Assembly (NCBI RefSeq): GCF_000744185.1 | Contig: NZ_JQLL01000001.1 | Span: forward strand, 2,261,001-2,325,000 | DNA from: Carnobacterium funditum DSM 5970 | GTDB lineage: Bacteria > Bacillota > Bacilli > Lactobacillales > Carnobacteriaceae | Length of the DNA stretch: 64,000 nucleotides | Reading direction: 5' to 3' | Part shown: positions 37,450-48,035 of the stretch, one piece after another | How the letters are laid out: each line of letters opens with the position of its first letter | Position numbering within the stretch: position 1 is the stretch's first letter | Translations under genes and position numbers: made by a program | The notes under the pieces: model-generated | Database searches by the model: none | The model's input: the letters and a program-made list of their open reading frames with translations, nothing else | Told to the model about the DNA's origin: nothing

Positions 37450-38187
37450 ATGGACGTTATTCAAACAAAAAACTATGCAGAGCTATCTCAAGCTGCTTAC
37501 AAAGTAATAGAAGAGACAATTAAAAAAAATAATGGAGCCGTTATTAATACAACAACTGGTGCAAGTTATGATGGCACATTTGAATTGCTTGTTGAAGCAA
37601 TAAACGAAGACAAATTAGCCATTGATCAAGCGATTTTCACAAATTTAGATGAATATGTTGCAGAACGGGATAAACCATTTACTGTCTATACGTATATGCA
37701 TGAAAAGTTTTATGATTTAATTAAAACACAACCTAAATATAGTGGCTTGCTAGATGGCAGTACAAAAAATTTACAGGCTGAGATTAACCAGTATAATGAA
37801 CTGTTGAAAAAATACTCTAGAGATTTACAGATTGTTGGTTTAGGTGTTAACGGACATTTAGCTGCCAATGAACCAGGGACACCCTTTGACTCTCGTCTGT
37901 TTATAGCAGACAGCGATGAATCAACCATTCAGAGCACGATTGCCTATCAAAAGTTAACTTCTGAAGAAGCACCCACTCAAATGTTGACAATGGGTTTAGC
38001 AGACATTATGGAAGCTAAGCACATATTGGTAGCTTCATCTGGGATACGAAAAGCTCAAGCAGTTAAAGATACACTAGAAGGCCCTATTAGTGAAGATTGC
38101 CCAGCATCTATTTTGCAAACCCATCCAAATGTGACATTCATTATGGATGAAGACGCAGCATCATTGCTAGAAAAAAACTACCGCTAA
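37450..38187 (+). CDS. nagB: glucosamine-6-phosphate deaminase family protein
   Basis: Converts glucosamine-6-phosphate to fructose-6-phosphate and ammonia, linking amino-sugar use to glycolysis. 245 residues. The family motifs TNLDEYVAE (catalytic Asp) and GLGVNGHLAANEPG (Asn-Gly-His loop as in Gram-positive NagB) are present, as is the C-terminal TMGLADIMEAKHILVASSG. The N-terminal phosphate loop reads TTGASYDGTFELL rather than the usual TGSTP, so the enzyme is somewhat diverged and the symbol is by best fit. It would use GlcNAc-6P-derived glucosamine-6P, including product from MurQ. Strong ribosome site, terminator behind it. Confidence 0.85.
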   Translation: MDVIQTKNYAELSQAAYKVIEETIKKNNGAVINTTTGASYDGTFELLVEAINEDKLAIDQAIFTNLDEYVAERDKPFTVYTYMHEKFYDLIKTQPKYSGLLDGSTKNLQAEINQYNELLKKYSRDLQIVGLGVNGHLAANEPGTPFDSRLFIADSDESTIQSTIAYQKLTSEEAPTQMLTMGLADIMEAKHILVASSGIRKAQAVKDTLEGPISEDCPASILQTHPNVTFIMDEDAASLLEKNYR

Positions 38188-38202
38188 ATTAGTGAGATAG
38201 TT

Positions 38203-38236
38203 AAGCTTATGGAAAAGATACCCATAAGCTTTTTTG
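38203..38236 (+). terminator. terminator after nagB
   Basis: AAGCTTATGG (38203-38212) pairs perfectly with CCATAAGCTT (38222-38231), followed by a T-tract to 38235. Confidence 0.88.
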
Positions 38237-38281
38237 ATTCATTCATTCATAATAAGATATGCGTATCTGGTAATAGAAAGG

Positions 38282-39304
38282 ATGACAGGAGTGTACCCTA
38301 AAACAAGAACAGCGGTTAAAAAATTAATTAAAGATACAATCATACCTGGGGCAAGCTATGCATTTATTAAAAATGGCCAACAGGAAAGTTACCGAGAAGG
38401 ACTAGCAGCAATTTATCCAAAAGAAGAACGCATTCAAAAAAATCAGCAATACGATGTGGCGTCTTTGACAAAAGTGATGCTGACAACAACGGTCATCTTA
38501 CAATTGTTGGAAAATGAAAAAATAACCTTAGAAGATTCGGTGTATAACTATTTGCCAAGCTTTAAATCAGATGAAATAACGATTCGTCACTTGTTAACCC
38601 ATACTTCCGCACTAAACGGATTTATCCCCAATCGAGATAATCTATCAGCTAGTGAATTGAAATTAGCGCTTTTATCTTTAACACCAGATACCACTTTAGG
38701 AAAAAAGGTTAAATATGCGGATATTAATATGATTTTATTAGGATACATCATAGAATTTATCGAAAAGGATGCACTATATTCTGTTTTTGAAAAGAAAATT
38801 CTTAATCCATTGGGATTAACCAATTCTACTTATCACCCCAGTAATCCAGTTCAATGTGCACCAACTCAAAATCATCCTCAACGAGGCATAATTAGAGGAG
38901 AGGTTCATGATCCTAAGGCACGGGTACTTGGCGATCACTGTGGCAGTGCCGGTTTATTTTCTACACTCGATGATGTCACTCGTTTTAGTCAGATGATGCT
39001 TCAAAAAGGTGAATTAGAGGGCACTCGGATACTAGCAGAAGCAACGATTTCTAACTTGACAAAGGATAGAACACCCAATGGGAAATTAAGTCGTTCTTTA
39101 GGTTGGGATTTAATACTAAGAAAAGAAGAGAGCTTTCTTTTTCATACTGGCTTTACAGGAACATTTATTATTCTAAATATAAAACAACAAGAAGCTTTTA
39201 TCTTTTTGTCCAATAGAGTTCACCCTACTAGTGATAAGGAAATTTATCTAGCAAACAGGAATCACCTAATAGAGACGTACCTTTGGGAAAGTGAAACAAA
39301 ATAG
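38282..39304 (+). CDS. beta-lactamase-fold serine hydrolase
   Basis: A serine hydrolase of the beta-lactamase/penicillin-binding-protein-like group (PF00144). SxxK is present as SLTK in YDVASLTKVMLTT, the second motif appears as YAD in KYADINMILLGYIIEF, and HTG as HTGFTGT near the C-terminus. No signal peptide is visible, so it is probably cytoplasmic; family roles include peptide or ester hydrolysis. The start is uncertain: the open frame extends to a TTG at 38234 that lies in the nagB terminator, so I use ATG 38282, although GAAAGG directly abuts it. About 340 residues. Confidence 0.75.
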   Translation: MTGVYPKTRTAVKKLIKDTIIPGASYAFIKNGQQESYREGLAAIYPKEERIQKNQQYDVASLTKVMLTTTVILQLLENEKITLEDSVYNYLPSFKSDEITIRHLLTHTSALNGFIPNRDNLSASELKLALLSLTPDTTLGKKVKYADINMILLGYIIEFIEKDALYSVFEKKILNPLGLTNSTYHPSNPVQCAPTQNHPQRGIIRGEVHDPKARVLGDHCGSAGLFSTLDDVTRFSQMMLQKGELEGTRILAEATISNLTKDRTPNGKLSRSLGWDLILRKEESFLFHTGFTGTFIILNIKQQEAFIFLSNRVHPTSDKEIYLANRNHLIETYLWESETK

Positions 39305-39392
39305 AAAGCCTATTTGTAATGAAAGCAATATAAAATCGTTTTCAACTGTGGTAAGATAAATAAGAAGTATGCATATGGGAGGAATTTTAAAA

Positions 39393-40349
39393 ATGACTGA
39401 ACCTTTGTTTTTAGAAGCCGTTTTACAAGAAAGAATTTGGGGCGGGACGAAATTACACGACGTATTTGGCTATGATTTGTCTAGTGATAAAGTAGGAGAA
39501 TGCTGGGCAATTAGTGCACATCCTAATGGTCCAAGCACAATACAAAATGGACAATATAAAGGAATGACTCTAGAACAACTTTGGGAAAAGCAGCGCGCTG
39601 TTTTTGGGAATGCTAAGGGAGAGGTTTTCCCGTTATTAACGAAGATATTAGATGCAAACGATGACTTATCTGTACAAGTTCACCCAGATGATGCTTACGG
39701 ATTAGAGCATGAAGGCGAACTGGGTAAAACAGAGTGTTGGTATATTATCGATGCTGATGAAGGAGCAGAAATTATTTATGGACATCATGCTAAAACTAAA
39801 AAAGAACTAGAAAAAATGATTCGTGAAGGCAAATGGGATGAGTTATTGCAACGGATTAAAGTAAAAAAAGGTGATTTTTTCTTTGTACCAAGTGGGACCA
39901 TTCATGCTATTGGAGCAGGTATTCTGATTTTAGAAACACAACAATCTAGTGATACGACTTATCGTCTTTATGATTACGACCGCAAAGATGATGCAGGAAA
40001 ATTGAGAGAACTGCACATCCAACAATCGATTGATGTGACAACAGTTCCACACGTAGATGCAACAAAAGAAAGCAAGATAGAAAAATTAGAGAATGTTGAC
40101 ATCACAACATATGCAAAAACAGACTTCTTCAATGTTTATCAATGGGAGATTAAAGGGAAAGCAGCCTTTGAAGCTAGTGCTCCATATACATTGGTGAGTG
40201 TATTAGAAGGAGAAGGGATGCTTTCTGTTGAATCGGGTGATTATTCATTAAATAAAGGAACAAGCTTTATTTTACCCAATGATATTGAGAACTGGTCTAT
40301 TGACGGCAGACTACAAGTCATCGCTTCAACACCAGGAATAAAACTTTAA
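39393..40349 (+). CDS. manA: mannose-6-phosphate isomerase, class I
   Basis: Interconverts mannose-6-phosphate and fructose-6-phosphate. A cupin-fold zinc enzyme of 318 residues: LQERIWGGTKLHDVF at the start, VQVHPDDAYGLEHEGELGKTECWYIID with the zinc His and Glu ligands, and VPSGTIHAIGAGILILETQQSSDTTYRLYDYDR. This is the short Gram-positive type. ATG 39393 is chosen because TGGGAGGA lies 11 bases before it and the protein then starts MTEPLFLEAV. It is a single gene with its own terminator. Confidence 0.94.
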   Translation: MTEPLFLEAVLQERIWGGTKLHDVFGYDLSSDKVGECWAISAHPNGPSTIQNGQYKGMTLEQLWEKQRAVFGNAKGEVFPLLTKILDANDDLSVQVHPDDAYGLEHEGELGKTECWYIIDADEGAEIIYGHHAKTKKELEKMIREGKWDELLQRIKVKKGDFFFVPSGTIHAIGAGILILETQQSSDTTYRLYDYDRKDDAGKLRELHIQQSIDVTTVPHVDATKESKIEKLENVDITTYAKTDFFNVYQWEIKGKAAFEASAPYTLVSVLEGEGMLSVESGDYSLNKGTSFILPNDIENWSIDGRLQVIASTPGIKL

Positions 40350-40355
40350 TAGATC

Positions 40356-40398
40356 AAAAAAGGATTCAGACAATTTATTTTGTCTGAATCCTTTTTTT
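40356..40398. terminator. bidirectional terminator, manA and gatD
   Basis: AAAAAAGGATTCAGACA (40356-40372) pairs perfectly with TGTCTGAATCCTTTTTT (40381-40397). The gatD stop codon, on the other strand, lies inside its T-tract. Confidence 0.9.
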
Positions 40399-41074
40399 AA
40401 GCGAATAACTCTTCAGCTTCTTGAGGGAAACGTTTTTTAACGGCTTCTTTTAAAATTCGATCGGTCAGTGTAACATTTTGAACTAAGAGTGGCCCGTGAA
40501 GATAAGAACAATAAGTTTGTTTGTAATGGGCCCCTTCAGTTTTGTCTTCACCATTGTTACCTTGACCTTTTTCGACGATTCCTAGTGGTTTAACGTGATC
40601 GCCTAAAAAAGTTCGACCATTGTGATTTTCAAAACCCTTATAGGTTTCATCAAACTCGTCATTTTTGATAACAATATCTCCAATAAAACGACTATGATCT
40701 TGATTAAGTGTGTAACAATCAATTGCGCCAGCGCCATTAATTTTTGTTCCAGCAGCGTCAACATAATAATGCCCCAGTAATTGGAACCCACCACAAATGC
40801 CAACCATTACTCCATCATTTTCAATGTAAGATGAGATATCCGTTTTTTTTGTTTGCAAATCCTTGGAAACGATACGCTGTTCGAAATCTTGTCCTCCTCC
40901 AAAAAAAACTAAATCATATTTAGAGGGATCAAACGTTTGATTTAAGCTGATAATTTCAACATCAAATAAAATACCCTGCTGTTTAGCACGATGCTTAAGC
41001 ATCAATAGGTTGCCATTATCCCCATACGTATTTAATAAATTACCATAAAGGTGGCAGACATTTAATTCAATCAC
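40397..41074 (-). CDS. gatD: lipid II isoglutaminyl synthase, glutaminase subunit
   Basis: A class I glutamine amidotransferase-like protein (225 residues) that supplies ammonia to MurT for amidation of the D-Glu residue of lipid II, needed for efficient peptidoglycan cross-linking and for resistance to some antimicrobials. The nucleophile Cys is in GICGGFQLLGHYY and the catalytic His in SYLHGPLL. GTG start, with AAAGGAGG located at the end of murT; the two genes are separated by one base, so they are coupled. Confidence 0.93.
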   Translation of the reverse strand: MIELNVCHLYGNLLNTYGDNGNLLMLKHRAKQQGILFDVEIISLNQTFDPSKYDLVFFGGGQDFEQRIVSKDLQTKKTDISSYIENDGVMVGICGGFQLLGHYYVDAAGTKINGAGAIDCYTLNQDHSRFIGDIVIKNDEFDETYKGFENHNGRTFLGDHVKPLGIVEKGQGNNGEDKTEGAHYKQTYCSYLHGPLLVQNVTLTDRILKEAVKKRFPQEAEELFA

Positions 41075-41075
41075 G

Positions 41076-42425
41076 TTACATGCCTCCTTTAATATAGTGC
41101 TGATTAGCTAGCTCTTTTCGTAACTGTAAAACAGCTGTATAGGTCGCCAAAATGTGGACTTTTTTAGTAGGAGCTTGTTTGAAACTCTTGATTAAATCAC
41201 TAATATCGGGAATGACTTGCAAGTCATCCGGTAAAATACCAGCAACTTCCAAACGAGTCTTGATATCCGTTACCCGTTCGCCACTGACGGTAACTTGTTT
41301 GATGTCCATCTCAGAAATACTTTCATAATCGGCATCCCAAATCCAACTGATATCTGTTCCATCAGCTGCGTTGGCATTTAAAATAGAAACTAAAGAGAAT
41401 GGCTCTGGATCTCGACCAATCATATCTAGAACTTGATTTAGTCCCACAGGATTTTTGACAAGATTAACAGTAATTTCTTTATCTTCAATTTGGATAACTT
41501 CCTGACGGCCAAAAACGCGCTTAGAAGATTGGAAACCCGCACGAATTTGATCAGCTGAAACGTCAAAAATCCTGCCAATGCTGTAAGCAGCTAAAGCGTT
41601 ATAAATATTGTATTGTCCGCCAATGGTGATTTCAAACGTCTCACCATCGATAACAAAATGAGAAGATTGGTGATCCATTTTAAGAATATCCGTCATACGA
41701 TAGGTTAATTCAGGACGATTAAAGCCGCATTCAGGACAATAATATTTACCTAAATTACTATAAGAAATAAATTTATAGTGTAAAATGTTGTGGCAATGAG
41801 GACAAAGTACGCCATCCGTATTATAATGAGCCTGCGTTTCACCATCCGGTAAATGATCAAACCCAAAGTAAACTCGTTTATTCACAGTTTCTTTTGAATT
41901 AAAAATGGGAGCATCTCCATTGCTAACGATTAAAGCATCAGGTGCCAAGGCCGCTCCATCTAGCATAAGTTGATAAGTGGTGTAAATTTCACCATAACGG
42001 TCCATTTGATCGCGAAAGACATTCGTAAAGACGATAGCTTTTGGTTTCACATATTTTGTTACATGAACCAAGCTGGCTTCATCGACTTCTAAAATAGCTA
42101 CTTTTTTCTTAGATGTCGTTTTATAAGAATGGTGTTCTAAAAAAGTTGAAATAATGCCTTGTAACATATTTGCGCCTGTTGGGTTTGTAATAATGTCTGG
42201 GTATTTTTGTTTTAAGACTTGATAAGTTAAAGCTGTAGTTAAAGTCTTTCCGTTTGTTCCGGTCACAATAACCACTTCATAATCTTTAGATAGAGCTCCT
42301 AAGACGGTTGGGTCTAATTTTTGGGTTAACATTCCAGGATAGCTGCTTCCACCTTTAAAAAAAGTGTGAAGTCCCCAGCGGGTTGTTTTTCCTACCATTG
42401 TGGCAAAAGTGTTACGTATACTCAA
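41076..42425 (-). CDS. murT: lipid II isoglutaminyl synthase, Mur-ligase-like subunit
   Basis: The ATP-dependent subunit of the MurT/GatD complex at the cytoplasmic face of the membrane. It has a Mur ligase ATPase core (VVIVTGTNGKTLTTALTYQ P-loop, NPTGANMLQG, EVDEASL), an embedded zinc ribbon with CPHC and CPEC pairs near residues 205-235, and a C-terminal DUF1727-type domain. 449 residues. TTG start at 42425 is preferred because GGAGG is eight bases before it; the frame extends five codons further into the ribosome site. Confidence 0.93.
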   Translation of the reverse strand: MSIRNTFATMVGKTTRWGLHTFFKGGSSYPGMLTQKLDPTVLGALSKDYEVVIVTGTNGKTLTTALTYQVLKQKYPDIITNPTGANMLQGIISTFLEHHSYKTTSKKKVAILEVDEASLVHVTKYVKPKAIVFTNVFRDQMDRYGEIYTTYQLMLDGAALAPDALIVSNGDAPIFNSKETVNKRVYFGFDHLPDGETQAHYNTDGVLCPHCHNILHYKFISYSNLGKYYCPECGFNRPELTYRMTDILKMDHQSSHFVIDGETFEITIGGQYNIYNALAAYSIGRIFDVSADQIRAGFQSSKRVFGRQEVIQIEDKEITVNLVKNPVGLNQVLDMIGRDPEPFSLVSILNANAADGTDISWIWDADYESISEMDIKQVTVSGERVTDIKTRLEVAGILPDDLQVIPDISDLIKSFKQAPTKKVHILATYTAVLQLRKELANQHYIKGGM

Positions 42426-43045
42426 TTGAGTTTCCTCCAATAATAAATAAAATGGTTTACTAATACTATTAGCTATTCTAGCATAATTTTTTTGATAAGC
42501 TATTAAAATTCCTTAACATGTTCTATTATACCTGAAAAATGTATCTATGTTCTTGAAATCTACTAAATGTCTCAAGGGTCATGTTAAAACATGCTCCTCT
42601 CAAAGGAATTCTGGCGGCTAAAATTTAAAATATTGGTAGCGTACGCTTTAAAATGGACAAGTTAGAGATAAGAATGGACGAGTGAAGAAGAAAATGTTGA
42701 AAACTTGTCTATTTTCGTGAATAAGATACGACAATTGATAGTATCAATTTGAAGTTGTCGCAAAGAAGAAAGGTTAATCTGGCATTGTATGATTGTGTAA
42801 TAGGAAGTTATATTTCTTTACTAGTACTAAAAGTAGTTCTGTAAAAAATAGTAGAAACAATTTAGAATAGATAAATTGTTTTGCTAAATCCTAAAATCAA
42901 AGTAGAAACAAAAAAACAAAAGAAGGTTTAGTTTATAATGGAAATCAGACTCATTCTATTTTTCTTTTACAAATTTAATGCATTATCCCTAAAACTACCG
43001 TATAATTCAAAGAGATTCCCTATGAAAGAAAAGAGGATATAAACT
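42426..43045. other. non-coding stretch between murT and tdk
   Basis: No ORF is supported. It contains a nested dyad at 42729-42760: CGACAA and TTGTCG enclosing the palindrome TTGATAGTATCAA (42735-42747). A TATAAT at 43001-43006 is placed to serve tdk, though its -35 is poor. Otherwise AT-rich with stops in all frames. Confidence 0.45.
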
Positions 43046-43615
43046 ATGGCTCAGCTTTTTTTTAAATATGGTGCAATGAATAGTGGCAAAACGATTGAGA
43101 TACTTAAAGTTGCCTATAACTACGAAGAACAAAATAAACCTGTTGTAATCATGACAAGCGGATTAGATGACCGGGATGAAGTTGGAATGGTTTCGAGTCG
43201 AATTGGGTTACGTCGTGAAGGTATATCTATTTTTGATGATACAGATATCTTTGAAATAGTTCAAGAACTTGATTTTACTCCTGCTTGTGTTTTAATAGAC
43301 GAAGCGCAATTCCTGAAAAAAGCGCATATTTTACAACTAGCCAAAATTGTTGATGACCTAGATATTCCAGTAATGGCATTTGGCCTAAAAAATGATTTCA
43401 AAAACGAATTATTTGAAGGGTCTGAGTATTTACTTTTGTACGCTGATAAAATCGAAGAGATGAAAACGATTTGTTGGTACTGTCACAGAAAAGCAATTAT
43501 GAATATGCGTTTAATTGATGGGAAGCCCGTATATGCAGGCGAACAGATTCAAATAGGTGGGAACGAAAGTTATTTCCCGGTTTGCCGTAAGCACTACTTC
43601 AATCCACCATTATAG
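43046..43615 (+). CDS. tdk: thymidine kinase
   Basis: Phosphorylates thymidine for salvage (type II thymidine kinase, 189 residues). Walker A is GAMNSGKT at the start; LIDEAQFL carries the Walker B/catalytic Glu region; the C-terminal zinc site is CWYC plus CRKH; the lasso substrate loop is near [22 protein letters not shown]. Ribosome site AAAGAGGA. It leads the conserved tdk-prfA-prmC-sua5-glyA block. Confidence 0.96.
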   Translation: MAQLFFKYGAMNSGKTIEILKVAYNYEEQNKPVVIMTSGLDDRDEVGMVSSRIGLRREGISIFDDTDIFEIVQELDFTPACVLIDEAQFLKKAHILQLAKIVDDLDIPVMAFGLKNDFKNELFEGSEYLLLYADKIEEMKTICWYCHRKAIMNMRLIDGKPVYAGEQIQIGGNESYFPVCRKHYFNPPL

Positions 43616-43729
43616 TAAATAAGGTGACGGTACGAATAAACAAAAGAGTAAAAAACGATTGTATTTCTGTCCGGAAATTTAAGGATAAATAAATACGAAA
43701 TACAACGAAAAATAAAGGAGAAATTCAGT

Positions 43730-44806
43730 ATGTTTGATAGACTAGCAAGCGTCGAAGGACGTTATGAAGAACTAAACGAATTGTTAAGCGATCCTGATGT
43801 GGTTAGCGATACAAAACGTTTAATGAAATTAACAAAAGAAGAAGCCAGTCTGCGCGAGACGGTAAAAAATTACCGTCGTTATAAAGAAGTCGAAGCGGAT
43901 ATCGAAGACACCTTAGAGATGTTATCAGAAACGTCTGATCCAGAAATGACTGAAATGGCAAAAGAAGAGCTATCAGATTTGAAAAAAGAAAAAACAGAAA
44001 TTGAAGAAAAAATGAAAGTCTTAATGCTACCTAAAGATGAAAATGATGATCGTAATATCATCATGGAAATTAGAGGAGCTGCTGGTGGAGATGAAGCAGC
44101 GTTATTTGCTGGTGATTTATTCGGAATGTACCAAAAATATGCAGATGCTCAAGGTTGGAAAACAGAAGTATTGGATGCAAATATCACTGGAATTGGTGGC
44201 TATAAAGAAGTAACCATCATGATTACAGGAGAAAATGTGTTTTCAAAATTAAAGTATGAGAACGGGGCACACCGTGTTCAACGCGTCCCTTCTACTGAAT
44301 CACAAGGGCGTATTCACACGTCAACTGCAACGGTTGTCGTGATGCCAGAAGCAGAAGAAGTGGAATTAAATCTTGCTGACAAAGATATCCGTGTAGATAT
44401 TTATCATGCGAGTGGAGCTGGTGGACAGCACGTAAATAAAACAGCATCTGCTGTAAGATTGACTCATTTACCGACAGGCATCACAGTGGCTATGCAAGAT
44501 GGTCGCTCACAAATTCAAAACCGGGAAAAAGCGATGAAAGTTCTACGAGCTCGTGTGTACGACCATATTCAAACAGCAGCTCAAGATGCTATTGATACAG
44601 AGCGTAAATCTGCAGTTGGTACTGGAGATCGTTCAGAACGCATTAGAACCTATAATTTCCCTCAAAGTAGAGTAACCGATCATAGAATTGGTTTAACTAT
44701 TCAAAAATTAGAACAAATTTTGGGTGGTAAACTGGATGAGATTGTAGACGCATTGATCCTTCATGACCAAACAGAAAAAATGGAGCAATTGAAGAATGAA
44801 GATTAA
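43730..44806 (+). CDS. prfA: peptide chain release factor 1
   Basis: Ends translation at UAA and UAG codons. It has the PxT-type anticodon-like loop in domain 2 ([22 protein letters not shown]), the GGQ loop in [10 protein letters not shown] that triggers peptide release, and the basic domain after it. 358 residues, full length. The glutamine of GGQ is the target of PrmC, encoded next with an 11-base overlap. Ribosome site AAAGGAG. Confidence 0.97.
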   Translation: MFDRLASVEGRYEELNELLSDPDVVSDTKRLMKLTKEEASLRETVKNYRRYKEVEADIEDTLEMLSETSDPEMTEMAKEELSDLKKEKTEIEEKMKVLMLPKDENDDRNIIMEIRGAAGGDEAALFAGDLFGMYQKYADAQGWKTEVLDANITGIGGYKEVTIMITGENVFSKLKYENGAHRVQRVPSTESQGRIHTSTATVVVMPEAEEVELNLADKDIRVDIYHASGAGGQHVNKTASAVRLTHLPTGITVAMQDGRSQIQNREKAMKVLRARVYDHIQTAAQDAIDTERKSAVGTGDRSERIRTYNFPQSRVTDHRIGLTIQKLEQILGGKLDEIVDALILHDQTEKMEQLKNED

Positions 44807-45638
44807 TGAAACATATAGAGAAGTCCTAAAATGGGCTTCTTCTTTTTTAGAAGAAGCTGGACAAGACAGCTTAGCGGCTGAGATGTTAGTGAGAGAAAGA
44901 CTTAACTGGTCTAAAACGGATTTTATTGTTCATTTAGATCATTGCATTACTCCAGAAATAAAACAACAATGGGTAGTTGATGTTAAACAACACAGCACAG
45001 GTATTCCAATTCAATATTTATTAGGATATGAATGGTTTTTTGATAATAAGTTTAAGGTGACTTCGGACACATTGATTCCTCGTCCTGAAACAGAAGAAAT
45101 AGTCGATAAATTTTTAAAAGAAGCACCAAAAAAACCTTTAAAGATAGTGGATATTGGAACAGGTACTGGAGTTATTGCTATTACGATAAAAAAAAAGCGC
45201 CCAGAAGATGATGTAACAGCAATCGATTTATCTGAAAAGGCTTTATTAGTTGCTAAAGAAAATGGCAAAAACCTTCAAGTAGAAGTACGATTTCTTTTGG
45301 GAGATTTAACTGAGCCTGTGGAAAAAGAACAATTCGATGTTATTATTTCTAACCCGCCTTACATTGGTGTGGATGAAAAAAAATACATGGATGATTCAGT
45401 TTTAAACTACGAACCCGAATTGGCTTTATTTGCTGAAAATGAAGGTTTAGCCGTTTATCAAAGATTAGCAAAAGAAATGCCAGTCATTCTAAAACCGGAT
45501 GGACAAGTATTTCTAGAAATCGGATTTAAACAAGGACCTGCAGTAAAAGCTATCTTCCAAGAGGCTTTCCCCACAGCAGATGTAACAATTGAAAAGGATA
45601 TGGGTGGTCAAGACCGACTGCTTAAAGTGAAGTTGTGA
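44796..45638 (+). CDS. prmC: release factor glutamine methyltransferase
   Basis: Methylates the Gln of the GGQ motif in release factors using S-adenosylmethionine. It has an N-terminal helical domain, then a Rossmann fold with [13 protein letters not shown]-like SAM motif ([16 protein letters not shown]) and the NPPY catalytic motif ([10 protein letters not shown]). 280 residues. Its start overlaps the end of prfA, a conserved pairing. Confidence 0.96.
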   Translation: MKINETYREVLKWASSFLEEAGQDSLAAEMLVRERLNWSKTDFIVHLDHCITPEIKQQWVVDVKQHSTGIPIQYLLGYEWFFDNKFKVTSDTLIPRPETEEIVDKFLKEAPKKPLKIVDIGTGTGVIAITIKKKRPEDDVTAIDLSEKALLVAKENGKNLQVEVRFLLGDLTEPVEKEQFDVIISNPPYIGVDEKKYMDDSVLNYEPELALFAENEGLAVYQRLAKEMPVILKPDGQVFLEIGFKQGPAVKAIFQEAFPTADVTIEKDMGGQDRLLKVKL

Positions 45639-45717
45639 TAAAAAATCACATACCTTTGAATAAATAAGAGTATAATAAAATAATTAGCAACGAAATATAA
45701 AAGATGGAGGTGGTTTT

Positions 45718-46740
45718 GTGAACACCAAACTATTTCAACTAGATGAAATAGAACAAGCAGCGCAATTACTAAAAGAAGGAGAACTAATTTCTTTCCCAAC
45801 AGAAACCGTTTATGGACTTGGAGCGAATGCTATGGATGAAGCAGCAGTCAAAAAAGTTTATGCAGCCAAAGGAAGACCAAGTGATAATCCTTTAATTGTT
45901 CATGTAGCTTCTGTTGAAGAAGTAGCTAATTATGTTGAAGAAATTTCAGCACAATCAAAAGAGTTAATGGCTAAGTTTTGGCCAGGCCCTTTAACGTTGA
46001 TTTTTAAAACAAAACCAGGCGTATTTTCTGAGATCGTAACTGGAGGTTTAACTAGTGTAGGGATACGCATGCCAGATAACCGTGCAACACTAGCTTTAAT
46101 TCATTATGCAGGAGTACCTTTAGTTGGACCAAGCGCAAATACGTCAGGTAAACCTAGTCCAACAACGGCAGCTCACGTTTACCATGATTTGAACGGGAAA
46201 ATTGCCGGTATATTAGATGGTGGTGAAACAGGTGTAGGATTGGAATCAACTGTTTTAGATATGACAAATCCTGAAAAGCCGACCATTTTAAGGCCAGGAG
46301 CTTTGACAAAAGAAGAATTGGAATCTGTTGTAAAAAAAGTTTATCTAGATCAACACCTTATTACTAAAGAAGAAAGTCCCAAAGCACCTGGGATGAAATA
46401 CACCCATTATGCGCCTAATGAAACCGTAGTTATTGTGAATGGTGCAGATGAGCAGTGGCAAGAAGCGATTACTTACTATCAAAGCCAAGGCGAAAAAATA
46501 GGGTTATTAGCTAATGAAAACCGAATAAACCAATATAAATCAACCGTAACAGCCGTGTTTTCTTTAGGAGATAAAAACGATGCAACAGCAGCAGCTAAGT
46601 TACTCTATGCGGGCTTGCGTTTTTTTGAAAAAACAGCAGTCACATTAATATTAGCCGAGTCTTATGAGAATAAAGGTATAGGTGGAGCGTATATGAACCG
46701 TCTAGAAAAAGCAGCAGGAAATCGTTTTTTTAGAAAATAG
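45718..46740 (+). CDS. L-threonylcarbamoyladenylate synthase
   Basis: A Sua5/YwlC protein that makes threonylcarbamoyl-AMP for the t6A37 modification of ANN-decoding tRNAs. The YrdC domain is clear (SFPTETVYGLGANAMDEAAVKKVYAAKGRPSDNPLIVHV, GPSANTSGKPSPT), followed by a linker with KAPGMKYTHYAP and the C-terminal Sua5 domain. 340 residues, the long form. GTG start with GGAGGTGG upstream. Confidence 0.94.
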   Translation: MNTKLFQLDEIEQAAQLLKEGELISFPTETVYGLGANAMDEAAVKKVYAAKGRPSDNPLIVHVASVEEVANYVEEISAQSKELMAKFWPGPLTLIFKTKPGVFSEIVTGGLTSVGIRMPDNRATLALIHYAGVPLVGPSANTSGKPSPTTAAHVYHDLNGKIAGILDGGETGVGLESTVLDMTNPEKPTILRPGALTKEELESVVKKVYLDQHLITKEESPKAPGMKYTHYAPNETVVIVNGADEQWQEAITYYQSQGEKIGLLANENRINQYKSTVTAVFSLGDKNDATAAAKLLYAGLRFFEKTAVTLILAESYENKGIGGAYMNRLEKAAGNRFFRK

Positions 46741-46805
46741 TCCTAAAACGTAGTTAAAACATAGTGTTATACTAAAATGAACTTATTAGAGGATGTGGGT
46801 TAAAA

Positions 46806-48035
46806 ATGGAGTTTAGAGAATTTGATAAAGAAGTATTTGACGCAATTGACCAAGAAAAAAAACGCCAGGAACAAAATATTGAATTAATTGCATCAGAAAA
46901 CTTTGTTTCAAAAGGAGTACTTGCCGCACAAGGTAGTATTCTAACAAACAAATACGCCGAAGGGTACCCAGGAAAGCGGTATTACGGTGGGTGTGAATAC
47001 ATTGATGTTATTGAAAATTTAGCAATTGAGCGTGCTAAAGAACTTTTTGGAGCTGAATACGCAAACGTCCAACCCCATTCTGGTTCAGGAGCTAATATGG
47101 CTGTTTTTAATGCCTTTTTAGAGCCCGGAGATACTGTGTTAGGAATGGATTTGACACATGGAGGACATTTAACACATGGTTCGCCAGTTAACTTTAGCGG
47201 AAAAACATATAATTTTGTTGGCTATGGAGTCGACAAAGAAAACGAGTTACTTGATTATGATGAAGTAAGAAGGCAAACATTAAAACATAAACCAAAAATG
47301 ATTATTGCCGGCGGAAGTGCTTATGCAAGAAAAATTGATTTTTCTTTATTTAGAGAGATAGCAGATGAAGTTGGAGCTTATTTAATGGTAGACATGGCGC
47401 ATATTGCAGGTCTAATCGCTGCTGGATTGCACCAAAATCCCATTCCGTATGCTGATGTTGTAACGTCAACAACTCATAAAACATTAAGAGGGCCTCGCGG
47501 GGGATTGATTTTGGCAAAAGAACAATACGGCAAAGCAATTAATAGCGCAATTTTCCCAGGTATTCAAGGTGGACCATTAGAACACGTAATAGCTGGAAAA
47601 GCTGTTGCTTTTAAAGAAGCATTAATGCCAGAATTTAAAGATTACGCAGCACAAATTATAAAAAATGCCAAAGCGATGGAAAATATTTTCAATGCATCAG
47701 CTGGACATTTAGTCAGCAAAGGCACAGATAATCATTTGCTATTATTAGAAGTAACGCAATTTGGATTAAATGGAAAAGAAGCAGAAAATCTGTTAGATGA
47801 AGTAGGCATCACAGTAAATAAAAATACCATTCCATTTGAAACATTGAGTCCATTCAAAACAAGTGGTATCCGAATCGGAACACCCGCGATCACGACACGT
47901 GGATTTAATGAAGACGATTCAAAAAAAGTAGCAGAACTAATTGTAGCAACTCTAAAAACAAAAGACCGACCAGAAAAACGTCCAGCCATAAAACAAGAAG
48001 TACTAAAACTAACCCAAAAAAACCCACTGTACTAA
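46806..48035 (+). CDS. glyA: serine hydroxymethyltransferase
   Basis: Interconverts serine and glycine, charging tetrahydrofolate with one-carbon units; a PLP enzyme. The PLP lysine lies in [20 protein letters not shown], with [15 protein letters not shown] and [15 protein letters not shown] nearby. 409 residues, normal. A TATACT -10-like element lies near 46770. The stop codon is directly joined to the first unit of the repeat array. Confidence 0.97.
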   Translation: MEFREFDKEVFDAIDQEKKRQEQNIELIASENFVSKGVLAAQGSILTNKYAEGYPGKRYYGGCEYIDVIENLAIERAKELFGAEYANVQPHSGSGANMAVFNAFLEPGDTVLGMDLTHGGHLTHGSPVNFSGKTYNFVGYGVDKENELLDYDEVRRQTLKHKPKMIIAGGSAYARKIDFSLFREIADEVGAYLMVDMAHIAGLIAAGLHQNPIPYADVVTSTTHKTLRGPRGGLILAKEQYGKAINSAIFPGIQGGPLEHVIAGKAVAFKEALMPEFKDYAAQIIKNAKAMENIFNASAGHLVSKGTDNHLLLLEVTQFGLNGKEAENLLDEVGITVNKNTIPFETLSPFKTSGIRIGTPAITTRGFNEDDSKKVAELIVATLKTKDRPEKRPAIKQEVLKLTQKNPLY